Translations under genes and position numbers: made by a program
Assembly: GCA_024641895.1 (NCBI GenBank)
Contig: JAHECE010000185.1
Location: 1 to 5,058, forward strand
Direction of reading: 5' to 3'
DNA from: Actinomycetales bacterium
GTDB taxonomy: Bacteria > Actinomycetota > Actinomycetes > Actinomycetales > JAHECE01
DNA: 5,058 nt
Notes under the pieces: model-generated
What the model saw: the letters and a program-made list of their open reading frames with translations, nothing else
Database searches by the model: none
What the model was told of the DNA's origin: nothing
In this document: one piece after another, positions 1-5,058 of the stretch
How positions within the stretch are numbered: position 1 is the first letter of the stretch
Layout of the letters: each line of letters opens with the position of its first letter

Positions 1-2
1 CG

Positions 3-74
3 AGCGCGGCTCTGGGCGCGGGTCGGGGCGCGGGTCTGAGCGCGGCTCTGAGCGCGGCTCTGGGCGCGGCCCCG
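3..74 (+). repeat. 12-bp in-frame tandem repeat, six units
   Basis: Six consecutive 12-bp units with consensus RGCGCGGSTCTG start at 3, 15, 27, 39, 51 and 63. The units at 3, 39 and 51 are identical (AGCGCGGCTCTG). The others differ by a few bases and the last decays to a CCCCG end. Because 12 is a multiple of three, the array encodes a tetrapeptide repeat (SAAL, GAGR, GAGL, SAAL, SAAL, GAAP). It starts at the window edge, so the true copy number is unknown. Confidence 0.85.
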
Positions 75-632
75 GGCCAGGGCGACGTCGTCGCCCTGGC
101 CGACGGCTGGCGTGGGCTCCCCGGACCGGTTGTGCGCCTGCCCCAGAGGCGGCCTGCGGACGGACTGCTCGCGGACGTCGGCCTCCTCGCGGCCGGCATC
201 GACGTCCAGACCGCGGTCCTCGGCGACGTGGACGACGACGGTGCGGACGAGGTGGTCGCCCTGTTCCTGCGCCCGGCCCGGCCGACCGCCGTCGGTGAGG
301 CGCTCGCGGTAAGTGTGCCCACCGACGGCCGCGGCCGCTCCCAGCACCTCGGTGTCTACGGTGCCGCCGACCTGAGGCAGAAATGGGTCGCCGGAACCAT
401 CCTGCGCCCGGTCTCCTCCGTGACGGTCTGCGACGGCGTGCTCGTGCTCGGCTACGGCTCCGCCGTCGGGGCCGCCGATCGCGTCGCCGTCGGCGTCTTC
501 ACCTGGCGCGGCTACGGCTTCGTCACCTCCCCCGCGCTGGCGGAGCTCCCCGGCGACGGCGTGCCCGGGTGCGCCGACGTCGACGGGGACGGCCGCTCGG
601 AACCCGTTGTCATCGAAAGGACCGCGCCATGA
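3..632 (+). CDS. FG-GAP/VCBS-like Asp-rich repeat protein, 5' end outside window
   Basis: The frame is open from the window edge to a TGA at 630-632, giving 209 visible residues of a longer protein. A GTG at 132 could serve as a start, but the same frame continues upstream without a stop, so I treat the gene as 5'-partial. Two Asp-rich motifs resemble the Ca-binding loops of FG-GAP/VCBS repeats: DVDDDGADE (nt 225-251) and DVDGDGRSE (nt 576-602). Each is preceded by a short hydrophobic strand and followed by one (VVALFL, PVVI), as in beta-propeller blades. The first 24 visible residues are a 4-residue repeat of S/G-A-A/G-L/R/P type. Proteins with such repeats are usually secreted or surface-exposed; the signal sequence would lie outside the window. 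The stop overlaps the next gene's start, implying translational coupling with the DUF3160 lipoprotein. The exact family and ligand cannot be read from this fragment. Confidence 0.75.
   Translation, partial: SAALGAGRGAGLSAALSAALGAAPGQGDVVALADGWRGLPGPVVRLPQRRPADGLLADVGLLAAGIDVQTAVLGDVDDDGADEVVALFLRPARPTAVGEALAVSVPTDGRGRSQHLGVYGAADLRQKWVAGTILRPVSSVTVCDGVLVLGYGSAVGAADRVAVGVFTWRGYGFVTSPALAELPGDGVPGCADVDGDGRSEPVVIERTAP
615..632 (+). promoter_or_regulatory. Shine-Dalgarno and ATGA stop/start overlap
   Basis: GAAAGGA at 615-621 lies 7 nt before the ATG at 629-631. The TGA of the upstream gene is at 630-632, giving the classic ATGA overlap. This fixes the DUF3160 start at 629 rather than at any upstream codon of the long open frame, and it indicates one mRNA with translational coupling. 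No separate promoter is needed. Confidence 0.85.
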
Positions 633-2767
633 GAGACGTTCTCGCGAGCCGCATCGCGGCTGCCCGCCGAGTCCTCGCCGTCGGCGCCGCGGTCGCTCTC
701 CTCGCAGGGGCGTGCTCGACGGGCGAGCCCGGACCCGAGCCCACGTCCTCATCCTCACCGGGCGACGCGTCGCCCCCGCCGGCTACCGGTGACCTGCCGC
801 GGACCGCGCTCGCCGGCTTCGCCGCGTTCGACGGCGTCGCGCTGGCGGACCCGGACGCGCCCGCGTACCCGGGACCGGCGACGCCCACCTCTCTCGACGG
901 GGTGCTCGTGGTCGATCCGCTCGCCGACGACGTCGCGCTCCCTGGGGTCGGGCGCGCGCTCGAGTCCCGGGGCTTCGTCGTCCTGCCGGCGGGCTACCCG
1001 CTGGTCCATTTCGTCTACGACGAGAACGCCTACGGCTCCGTGCCCAACTATGTGACGACGGACGCGGCCTATCACGTGTGGCACCTCGCCTTCGACAAGG
1101 TGCTTCGCCAACTCGAGCAGGAGACGCTGCTGCCGGCGCTCGAGGAGCTCGTCACGGGTCTGCTGGACGCAGCCGGGGCCCAGGCCGAGATGATGGCCGG
1201 GACCCCGCTGGCGGACGACGCCGCGGCCGTCGAGCAGTACTTCCAGGTCGCCGCGGCCGAGCTGGGCCTGCCCGGTGCGCTCGGTCCGCTCGCCGAGGCG
1301 GAGGTGGCCCTGATCGGGGCCGCGAGCGGTGATCCGGCGACCTCGCCGCTGCTCGGCAGCCCCGTGGACTACTCGCTCTTCACGCCACGCGGGCACTACA
1401 CGCGCAACGAGGACCTGGAGCGGTACTTCCTCGGCATGACCGCGCTCGGCCAGCTCGCGTTCTGCTTGCCGGAGACGCTTGGTTGCCCCGACGGCGTCCG
1501 GCCGGCGCGGCTCGGCCTGCTGGCGTCGCGCCTGGTCGTCGCGGACCCCGCCCTGGCGGCCCTGTGGCGGCAGGTGTACGAGCCGACGGCGTTCCTCGTC
1601 GGCCTGGCCGACGACTACACGCCGTTCGAGTGGGCGGCGGCTGCAACCTCCGTGAGCCCGACCTGGCTGGAGGACCCGAGCGTCCTGGCCGACGGCGACG
1701 TCGCCCGCGCCGTCGACGCTCTGGTCGCGACGCGGGCGGTGGAGATCAACCCCGCCCTCGCGACGGTGCGCATCATGGGCACCCGGTTCGTCCTCGATGC
1801 CTTCGTCCTCGACCAGCTGATCTTCCCGAACGTCGGCACCGGGCAGGACCCGCGGACGCTGCCGTCCGGGCTCGACGTCGCCGCCGTCCTCGGCTCGGGT
1901 CTCGCCCGCGACGTGCTCGACGACTCCGGGGCGCTCGACTACGCGAACTATGAGTCCCAGCGCGCCTGGCTCACGGCGGCCGTGGCGGCTCGTCCGGCCG
2001 CCGACTGGGGCGCCACGGTCTACGACGCCTGGCTCTACGCGCTCCAGCCCGTCCTCGCCGGCCACGGTGCGGCCTTCCCGGACTACCTGCGGGGCGCCGC
2101 CTGGGCCGCCAAGGACCTCCAGACAGGGCTCGCGTCCTATGCCGAGCTCAAGCACGACACGATCCTCTACGCGAAGCAGGCGCTGGCCGAGGGCGGGGGA
2201 GACGTGCCGCAGGAGCGTCGGCACTGGGTCGAGCCCGAGCCGGTCGCGTTCGAGCGGCTCGCCGCCGTAGCCGACCTGACGCGCCGGGGCCTTGCGGATC
2301 GCGACGTGCTGAGCGGGTCCAATGCCGCGCTGCTGGACGAGGTGAGCCGGTACTGCGCCTTCCTGGCGCGCGTCGCCCGAGCAGAGCTCGCCGGCGAGGA
2401 CGTCTCCGAGGCAGACAACCAGAAGCTGCTGGACACCGGCATCCAGCTGGAGCGCCTCGTCTTCCTGGCGTCCGACTTCCCCGCGGACGGGAGCTCTCCG
2501 GAGGGCGACCAGGACGCGGCCCTCGTCGCCGACATCGCGACCGGGGGGCCGGGGGAGTACCTCGAGATCGGCACGGCCCGCTTCGACCGGCTCCTCGTCG
2601 TCGTCCCGGCCGATGGGGGGACCTTCCAGGTCGCGGTCGGGGCCGTGAACGCCTATCGGGAGCTCGTCAGCGACGAACGCCTCACCGATGAGTCCTGGCG
2701 TGCGCTGCTCGACTCCGGCGACGCACCGGCGCGTCCGGCGTGGCAGGACGTGCTCTTCGCGGAGTAG
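629..2767 (+). CDS. DUF3160 family lipoprotein
   Basis: This is a 712-residue protein. The N-terminus is a lipoprotein signal: Arg-rich n-region (residues 8-14), hydrophobic core 15-28, and LLAGAC with the lipidated Cys at 29. A Ser/Pro/Thr/Glu-rich tether (about 30-57) follows, so the mature protein should sit on the outer face of the membrane. The rest matches DUF3160 as I know it: YDENAYG then TTDAAYHVWH (143-152) followed by a helix ending in LLPALEEL; RIMGTRF (381-387) leading into LIFPNVG; and ELKHDTILYAKQ (506-517) with VEPEP (534-538) soon after. The length is about what full DUF3160 proteins have. No enzymatic activity has been established for the family as far as I know. The many His/Asp/Tyr residues in conserved motifs could reflect a hydrolase or binding site, but that is a guess. 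The gene is coupled to the FG-GAP-like gene by an ATGA overlap and faces the peroxiredoxin gene convergently. I see no frameshift; the long antisense open frame over it is a GC artefact. Confidence 0.92.
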   Translation: MRDVLASRIAAARRVLAVGAAVALLAGACSTGEPGPEPTSSSSPGDASPPPATGDLPRTALAGFAAFDGVALADPDAPAYPGPATPTSLDGVLVVDPLADDVALPGVGRALESRGFVVLPAGYPLVHFVYDENAYGSVPNYVTTDAAYHVWHLAFDKVLRQLEQETLLPALEELVTGLLDAAGAQAEMMAGTPLADDAAAVEQYFQVAAAELGLPGALGPLAEAEVALIGAASGDPATSPLLGSPVDYSLFTPRGHYTRNEDLERYFLGMTALGQLAFCLPETLGCPDGVRPARLGLLASRLVVADPALAALWRQVYEPTAFLVGLADDYTPFEWAAAATSVSPTWLEDPSVLADGDVARAVDALVATRAVEINPALATVRIMGTRFVLDAFVLDQLIFPNVGTGQDPRTLPSGLDVAAVLGSGLARDVLDDSGALDYANYESQRAWLTAAVAARPAADWGATVYDAWLYALQPVLAGHGAAFPDYLRGAAWAAKDLQTGLASYAELKHDTILYAKQALAEGGGDVPQERRHWVEPEPVAFERLAAVADLTRRGLADRDVLSGSNAALLDEVSRYCAFLARVARAELAGEDVSEADNQKLLDTGIQLERLVFLASDFPADGSSPEGDQDAALVADIATGGPGEYLEIGTARFDRLLVVVPADGGTFQVAVGAVNAYRELVSDERLTDESWRALLDSGDAPARPAWQDVLFAE

Positions 2768-2860
2768 GCGGGAGCGGGGTGAGGTCGCCCGGGACGCCGT
2801 CGGCGGGGCCTCGGGGCCGGATCGCGGGCCTGATGGTTGCCGCCCGGAGCTCGTCGCTCG
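2768..2860. other. Convergent intergenic gap, no clear terminator
   Basis: This is 93 bp between the stops of the DUF3160 and peroxiredoxin genes. It is GC-rich with a few 4-5 bp self-complementary stretches (for example CGGGC/GCCCG read on the minus strand, 12-nt loop) but no stable stem followed by a T tract on either strand. Termination here may be Rho-dependent or use a weak bidirectional hairpin. Confidence 0.4.
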
Positions 2861-3334
2861 TCAGTCGAGGCCGAGGTCGCGCCGCAGCTTCGCGACGTGA
2901 CCCTTGGCGCGGACGTTGTACGCGACGTGTGTCACGACGCCTTCGGCGTCGACGACGATCGCCGAGCGGATGACGCCGGTCACCGTCTTGCCGTACAGGG
3001 ACTTCTCGCCCCAGGCGCCCCAGGCCTCGAGGACAGTCTTGTCCGGGTCCCCGACGAGCGGGAACGTCAGGTGCTGCTCGCGGGCGAACTTCTCGAGCGC
3101 GGCAGGCCCGTCTGGAGAGATGCCGACGACCTCGTAGCCGGCGCCCTTGAGCGAGGCGAGGTTGTCGCGGAAGTCGCAGGCCTCCGTCGTGCAGCCGGGC
3201 GTGCTGGCCGCGGGGTAGAAATACACGACGGCCTTGCGGCCCTCGGCGAGGAGGTCGGAGAGGCTGATCTGCTCCCCGGAGGCAGTGGGCAGGGTGAAGT
3301 CGGGGGCGGTGTCGCCGACGGCGAGACGAGGCAT
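2861..3334 (-). CDS. bcp: Thioredoxin-dependent peroxiredoxin, Bcp/PrxQ type
   Basis: This 157-residue cytosolic thiol peroxidase reduces hydrogen peroxide and organic hydroperoxides using electrons from thioredoxin. The family fold is complete: N-terminal VGDTAPDFTL (6-15), the active-site segment FYPAASTPGCTTEAC with Thr45, peroxidatic Cys48 and a second Cys at 53, and the catalytic Arg123 in IRSAIVVD. The Cys48/Cys53 spacing is the atypical two-Cys arrangement of E. coli Bcp, where the pair forms an intramolecular disulfide. Length is typical for the family. The frame is open upstream to 3442. I choose the ATG at 3334 because PRLAVGD is the normal family start and AGGAG (3347-3343) lies 8 nt upstream. 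The upstream ATG at 3379 would fall before the predicted transcription start. The gene is divergent from the GroES-like gene and convergent with the DUF3160 lipoprotein. Confidence 0.97.
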   Translation of the reverse strand: MPRLAVGDTAPDFTLPTASGEQISLSDLLAEGRKAVVYFYPAASTPGCTTEACDFRDNLASLKGAGYEVVGISPDGPAALEKFAREQHLTFPLVGDPDKTVLEAWGAWGEKSLYGKTVTGVIRSAIVVDAEGVVTHVAYNVRAKGHVAKLRRDLGLD

Positions 3335-3342
3335 GGCGGACG

Positions 3343-3408
3343 CTCCTGCGCTGGGTCGGGTGGCGGGTGGCGGGTGCATAGCGTAGGCACCTCTCGGGGT
3401 TTGGGACA
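3343..3408 (-). promoter_or_regulatory. Putative bcp promoter and ribosome binding site
   Basis: Reading the minus strand, TACGCT at 3385-3380 fits the TANNNT -10 box. A poor -35 candidate (TGTCCC, 3408-3403) is 17 nt upstream. Transcription would begin near 3373, giving a leader of about 40 nt carrying AGGAG at 3347-3343, 8 nt from the ATG. The -35 is weak, so activator dependence or an alternative sigma factor is possible. Confidence 0.4.
3356..3376. repeat. Short TGGCGGG tandem repeat in bcp leader
   Basis: TGGCGGG occurs twice in tandem (3361-3367 and 3368-3374), flanked by partial units TCGGG and TG. It falls inside the predicted bcp 5' leader, where the RNA would read as a C-rich, probably unstructured tract just upstream of the ribosome binding site. 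It may be simple GC slippage. Confidence 0.5.
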
Positions 3409-3488
3409 TCGCCGCGGGGCGTGACCGTTGGGAGTGCGTCATCTGCCGAGCTGTTCGCAGTCGAGGTGTTCGCCATCGGTGGGCGCTG

Positions 3489-3501
3489 TACCGTCTCGGT
3501 C
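3489..3501 (+). promoter_or_regulatory. -10 box for leaderless GroES-like gene
   Basis: TACCGT at 3489-3494 fits TANNNT and ends 7 nt before the GTG at 3502, so that codon would be the first transcribed base. There is no purine-rich Shine-Dalgarno sequence before the GTG, which agrees with leaderless translation, common in Actinobacteria. A recognisable -35 is missing (GTGTTC at 3466-3471 is the 17-nt-spaced hexamer). Confidence 0.5.
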
Positions 3502-3861
3502 GTGACCTCGAACGAGAAGAGACCCGGCGGCGGGCGTCAGGACCAGCACCTCGCCATCCGGATGCTCAGCGACCGGCTCCTGGTCGTCCCGACGGACTCC
3601 GACGGAGGCGAGCGCAGGTCCACCGCAGGCATCCTCATCCCCGCGACGGCGACGGTGGGCAAGCGGCTCGCGTGGGCGGAGGTCGTTGCCGTGGGGCAGC
3701 AGGTCCGGCACGTGAAGGTCGGCGACCGGGTCCTCTTCGACCCGGAGGAGCGCGCTGAGGTCGAGCTGGGGCCCACGACCTATCTGCTCCTTCGCGAGAA
3801 GGACCTGCACGCCGTCGCGGCGCCGGAGGTGCCGGGAGAGGGCACGGGGCTGTACCTCTGA
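3502..3861 (+). CDS. GroES-family (Cpn10) protein, solo
   Basis: This is a 119-residue protein with a chaperonin-10 fold. IRMLSDRLLVVP (19-30) matches the first GroES strand (IRPLHDRVIV). STAGILIP (40-47) lies where GroES has its GroEL-binding mobile loop. AEVVAVG (59-65) and VKVGDRVLF (71-79) match the GEVLAVG and VKVGDIVIF strands. LLLREKDLHAV (95-105) matches the C-terminal LIMSESDILAI. A charged N-terminal extension of about 18 residues and a tail of about 14 are extra to classical GroES. GroES caps the GroEL barrel; here there is no groEL nearby, so this is probably a second, stand-alone paralogue whose partner is unknown. The frame is open back to a GTG at 3421, but the GTG at 3502 fits a leaderless promoter. 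ATG 3562 (residue 21) is a less likely start because it would cut into the first strand. The gene is divergent from bcp and followed by tRNA-Lys. Confidence 0.9.
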   Translation: MTSNEKRPGGGRQDQHLAIRMLSDRLLVVPTDSDGGERRSTAGILIPATATVGKRLAWAEVVAVGQQVRHVKVGDRVLFDPEERAEVELGPTTYLLLREKDLHAVAAPEVPGEGTGLYL

Positions 3862-3915
3862 GGTGGCGGGGTTCTGCGCCTGGGCGGGGCGGCTCGCGCT
3901 TCGCGGGGTGACTGG

Positions 3916-3931
3916 CCCACGGATCGGTGGG
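3916..3931 (+). terminator. Weak hairpin after GroES-like gene
   Basis: CCCAC (3916-3920) and GTGGG (3927-3931) can form a 5-bp stem with a 6-nt loop, 55 nt past the stop codon and upstream of the tRNA promoter. There is no T tract after it, so it would be at best a non-canonical actinobacterial terminator. The rest of 3862-3944 shows nothing else. Confidence 0.25.
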
Positions 3932-3944
3932 ACGCAGGTCCGGT

Positions 3945-3974
3945 TCGACCGCGGGGTCGGAGCGCTGGTAGTCT
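3945..3974 (+). promoter_or_regulatory. tRNA-Lys promoter
   Basis: TAGTCT at 3969-3974 fits the TANNNT -10 consensus. TCGACC at 3945-3950 matches four of six bases of TTGACA, with an 18-nt spacer. Transcription would begin just before the mature tRNA 5' end at 3985, leaving a very short leader for RNase P. It indicates the tRNA is transcribed independently of the GroES-like gene. Confidence 0.6.
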
Positions 3975-3984
3975 TTCGCACCGC

Positions 3985-4060
<76 letters not shown>

Positions 4061-4082
4061 TATCTTCCCAGGTCAGAGCGTT

Positions 4083-4098
4083 GCGGGCGATGTCCCGC
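4083..4098 (+). terminator. Possible hairpin downstream of tRNA-Lys
   Basis: GCGGG (4083-4087) and CCCGC (4094-4098) form a 5-bp GC stem with a 6-nt loop, beginning 23 nt after the tRNA. There is no T tract following. It could assist termination or 3' end processing, or be chance in GC-rich DNA. Confidence 0.3.
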
Positions 4099-4141
4099 CG
4101 GTGACCACGGCCGTTCTGGTCCGCATCTAGTCCGCCAACGA

Positions 4142-4167
4142 TCGAGCAGCCGCGTCGAGCAGCCGCG
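4142..4167. repeat. Perfect 13-bp tandem duplication
   Basis: TCGAGCAGCCGCG occurs at 4142-4154 and again immediately at 4155-4167. It lies in the 274-bp stretch between the tRNA and the DUF3024 remnant (4061-4334), in which I find no convincing gene on either strand. A related TCGAGGG/TCGAGGGG pair follows at about 4173-4187. This may be slippage or the wreckage of an element end. Confidence 0.75.
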
Positions 4168-4334
4168 CGTGCGTCGAGGGTCGAGGGGTCGGCAACGAGC
4201 GGCGATCGGGTGCCCATCCCAGCCCGCGCCGCCCTGCAGCCGCCGACGACGATCGAGAACTTCGACCCCCGGCGGCGACTCGATCGCCGGCTCGGTGGCC
4301 GCCCGGAGAGGCAGGCGGTACCTCGACCGGCGAG

Positions 4335-4637
4335 CTATCCCCAGAAGATGTGCGTCGGGTCGCGGTCGATCTCGTCGAGGAGTTCGTCGACGAGCCGCGA
4401 GGGTGGGGCGAGCTCGTAGCGGTGAAGCCGGAGGTTGCGGTCGCGCCAGTACAGCTCCCAGAGGCCGGTCGCCTTGGTGTAGCGAAGACGCGCGATCGGG
4501 AAGCATGTCCACTCGGTCCGAAGTCAGCGCGCCAGGGAGGCCGGGTCTCGACGACGGTGAGGCTGCACTGTGCGATGTCGCACTCGACGCGGACCTGATC
4601 GCTGGACGCGGCGGACGTCGAGCTCGGGCAGCAGGGC
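4335..4637 (-). pseudogene. DUF3024 protein, frameshifted and internally deleted
   Basis: Three pieces of a DUF3024 protein are readable in order on the minus strand but not in one frame. The N-terminal piece LLPELDVRRVQR is in the frame of codons from 4634 to about 4599. The middle, DQVRVECD then VVETRPPWRADFGP (4600-4514), is in the recombinase frame. The C-terminal piece, from EW at 4513 through FPIARLRYTKATGLW, LYWRDRNLRLHRYEL and IDRDPTHIFWG to a TAG at 4337-4335, is in a third frame. These are family hallmarks (RPPW, FPIARLRY, LYWRDRNL, terminal IFWG) as I remember them. Compared with the usual pattern, about ten residues are missing between VQR and DQV, and one G seems lost in CCG-AG-TGG at 4513/4514, where GPEW is expected. 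No start codon in the N-terminal frame is visible, since that end abuts the recombinase. The function of DUF3024 is unknown to me. A sequencing error could explain the single-base shift but not the missing segment. Confidence 0.8.
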
Positions 4638-5058
4638 ATCCCGGCGTTGGCCAGCGCTGTGGCGTAGGTGTGGCGCAGCTGGTGCGGCGTGACGACCATG
4701 ACAGCGCCGCCGGGACCACGCAACTGGGCGTCCTTGGCGGCGGCCAGTAGCCCGTTGCGCAGCCTAGTCGCGCCCAGGCGGTGGCCGTGCTCGGTGAACA
4801 GGAAGTCGGTCGGCTTGCCGGTGCGGGGGTGGGGAACGGGACGGTGCCGCCCGCGGGTGGCGGTCCACTCGTCCAGGGCAGCCAGGGTGTGCTGGTCGAG
4901 GGGGACCATCCGTTCGGTGGCGAGCTTGCCGAGCGGGACCCGTAGCCAGGTCCCGGCCGCTGCGTAGTCCACGACGGCGTCGAGCTCGAGGTCGAGCAGC
5001 TCCCCGACGCGCAGCCCGGCGCCTCGTAGGACGGTCAGGGCGGTTCGGGCGAACGGGT
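4637..5058 (-). pseudogene. Tyrosine recombinase/integrase, truncated at C-terminus, 5' end outside window
   Basis: Read from the window edge on the minus strand, the frame encodes the catalytic domain of a tyrosine site-specific recombinase, which cuts and rejoins DNA through a Tyr-DNA intermediate. Box I is RGAGLRVGELLDL with the catalytic Arg at 5011-5009. The beta-hairpin Lys is in PLGKLATERMVPL (4927-4925). Box II is TPHQLRHTYATALANAG, with His at 4684-4682 and Arg at 4675-4673. After the Met at 4639-4637 the expected helix with the LGH motif and the nucleophilic Tyr are absent; the sequence switches to DUF3024 material. About 140 residues are visible. Without the Tyr it cannot catalyse recombination. 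It resembles the integrases or Tn554-like transposases found on actinobacterial mobile elements; which of these it is cannot be settled here. It lies about 580 bp from tRNA-Lys, pointing towards it. The N-terminal DNA-binding domain, if it survives, is beyond the window. Confidence 0.85.

Noticed and set aside
383..628. Upstream extension of the DUF3160 frame to 383
   Set aside because: The translation is Arg-rich nonsense overlapping the FG-GAP-like gene. The ATG at 629 has a good Shine-Dalgarno and starts a proper lipoprotein signal.
755..2224. 489-codon open frame on the minus strand across the DUF3160 gene
   Set aside because: It is antisense to a clearly recognisable gene, rich in Arg/Gly/Glu/Val as expected from the complement of GC-biased codons, and shows no known family motif. 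It is a GC-composition shadow.
3335..3442. N-terminal extension of Bcp to 3442
   Set aside because: The extra 36 residues are not family-like and precede the predicted -10 box and AGGAG; the ATG at 3334 gives the normal Bcp length.
2861..3476. Other frames overlapping bcp on both strands
   Set aside because: They have low-complexity Arg/Pro-rich or reverse-complement-type translations with no motif, while bcp itself is unambiguous.
4169..4967. Plus-strand open frames across the DUF3024 and recombinase region
   Set aside because: They are antisense to recognisable protein motifs on the minus strand and have no family resemblance of their own.
4637..5058. Interpretation as a functional integrase or a deliberate integrase-DUF3024 fusion
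   Set aside because: The nucleophilic Tyr segment is missing and the DUF3024 part is itself out of frame at both sides, so decay is far more likely than a functional fusion.

Overview
The window looks like chromosomal DNA of a high-GC actinobacterium, most likely a Micrococcales/Cellulomonadaceae-type organism. The reasons are very high GC with G/C-ending codons, TANNNT-type -10 boxes, a probable leaderless GTG start, and the protein families present. The genus is an inference from style; no species marker was read.

Layout: (1) Positions 3-632 (+) are the 3' part of a gene with FG-GAP/VCBS-like Asp-rich motifs, beginning at the window edge in a 12-bp in-frame tandem repeat. (2) Its stop overlaps the start (ATGA) of a 712-residue DUF3160 lipoprotein at 629-2767 (+). 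The two are almost certainly translationally coupled and form an envelope or secreted pair of unknown function. (3) A Bcp-type thioredoxin-dependent peroxiredoxin lies convergently at 2861-3334 (-). (4) It is divergent from a solo GroES-fold protein at 3502-3861 (+), which appears to be leaderless. Peroxide detoxification and a chaperonin-10-like protein sharing a 167-bp promoter region suggests, without proving, a stress-related pair. (5) A complete tRNA-Lys(CUU) with encoded CCA and its own promoter lies at 3985-4060 (+).

(6) Downstream of the tRNA the DNA is debris. There is a short gene-free stretch with a perfect 13-bp tandem repeat. Next comes a DUF3024 gene broken by an internal deletion and a one-base frameshift (4335-4637, -). 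This is joined directly to a tyrosine recombinase that keeps its catalytic Arg, Lys and HxxR but has lost its C-terminal part with the nucleophilic Tyr (4637-5058, -, continuing beyond the window). The picture is a decayed mobile-element scar next to a tRNA gene.

No CRISPR array, toxin-antitoxin pair or intact defence system is visible. The two points most worth pursuing are the uncharacterised FG-GAP/DUF3160 coupled pair and the recombinase-DUF3024 deletion junction.
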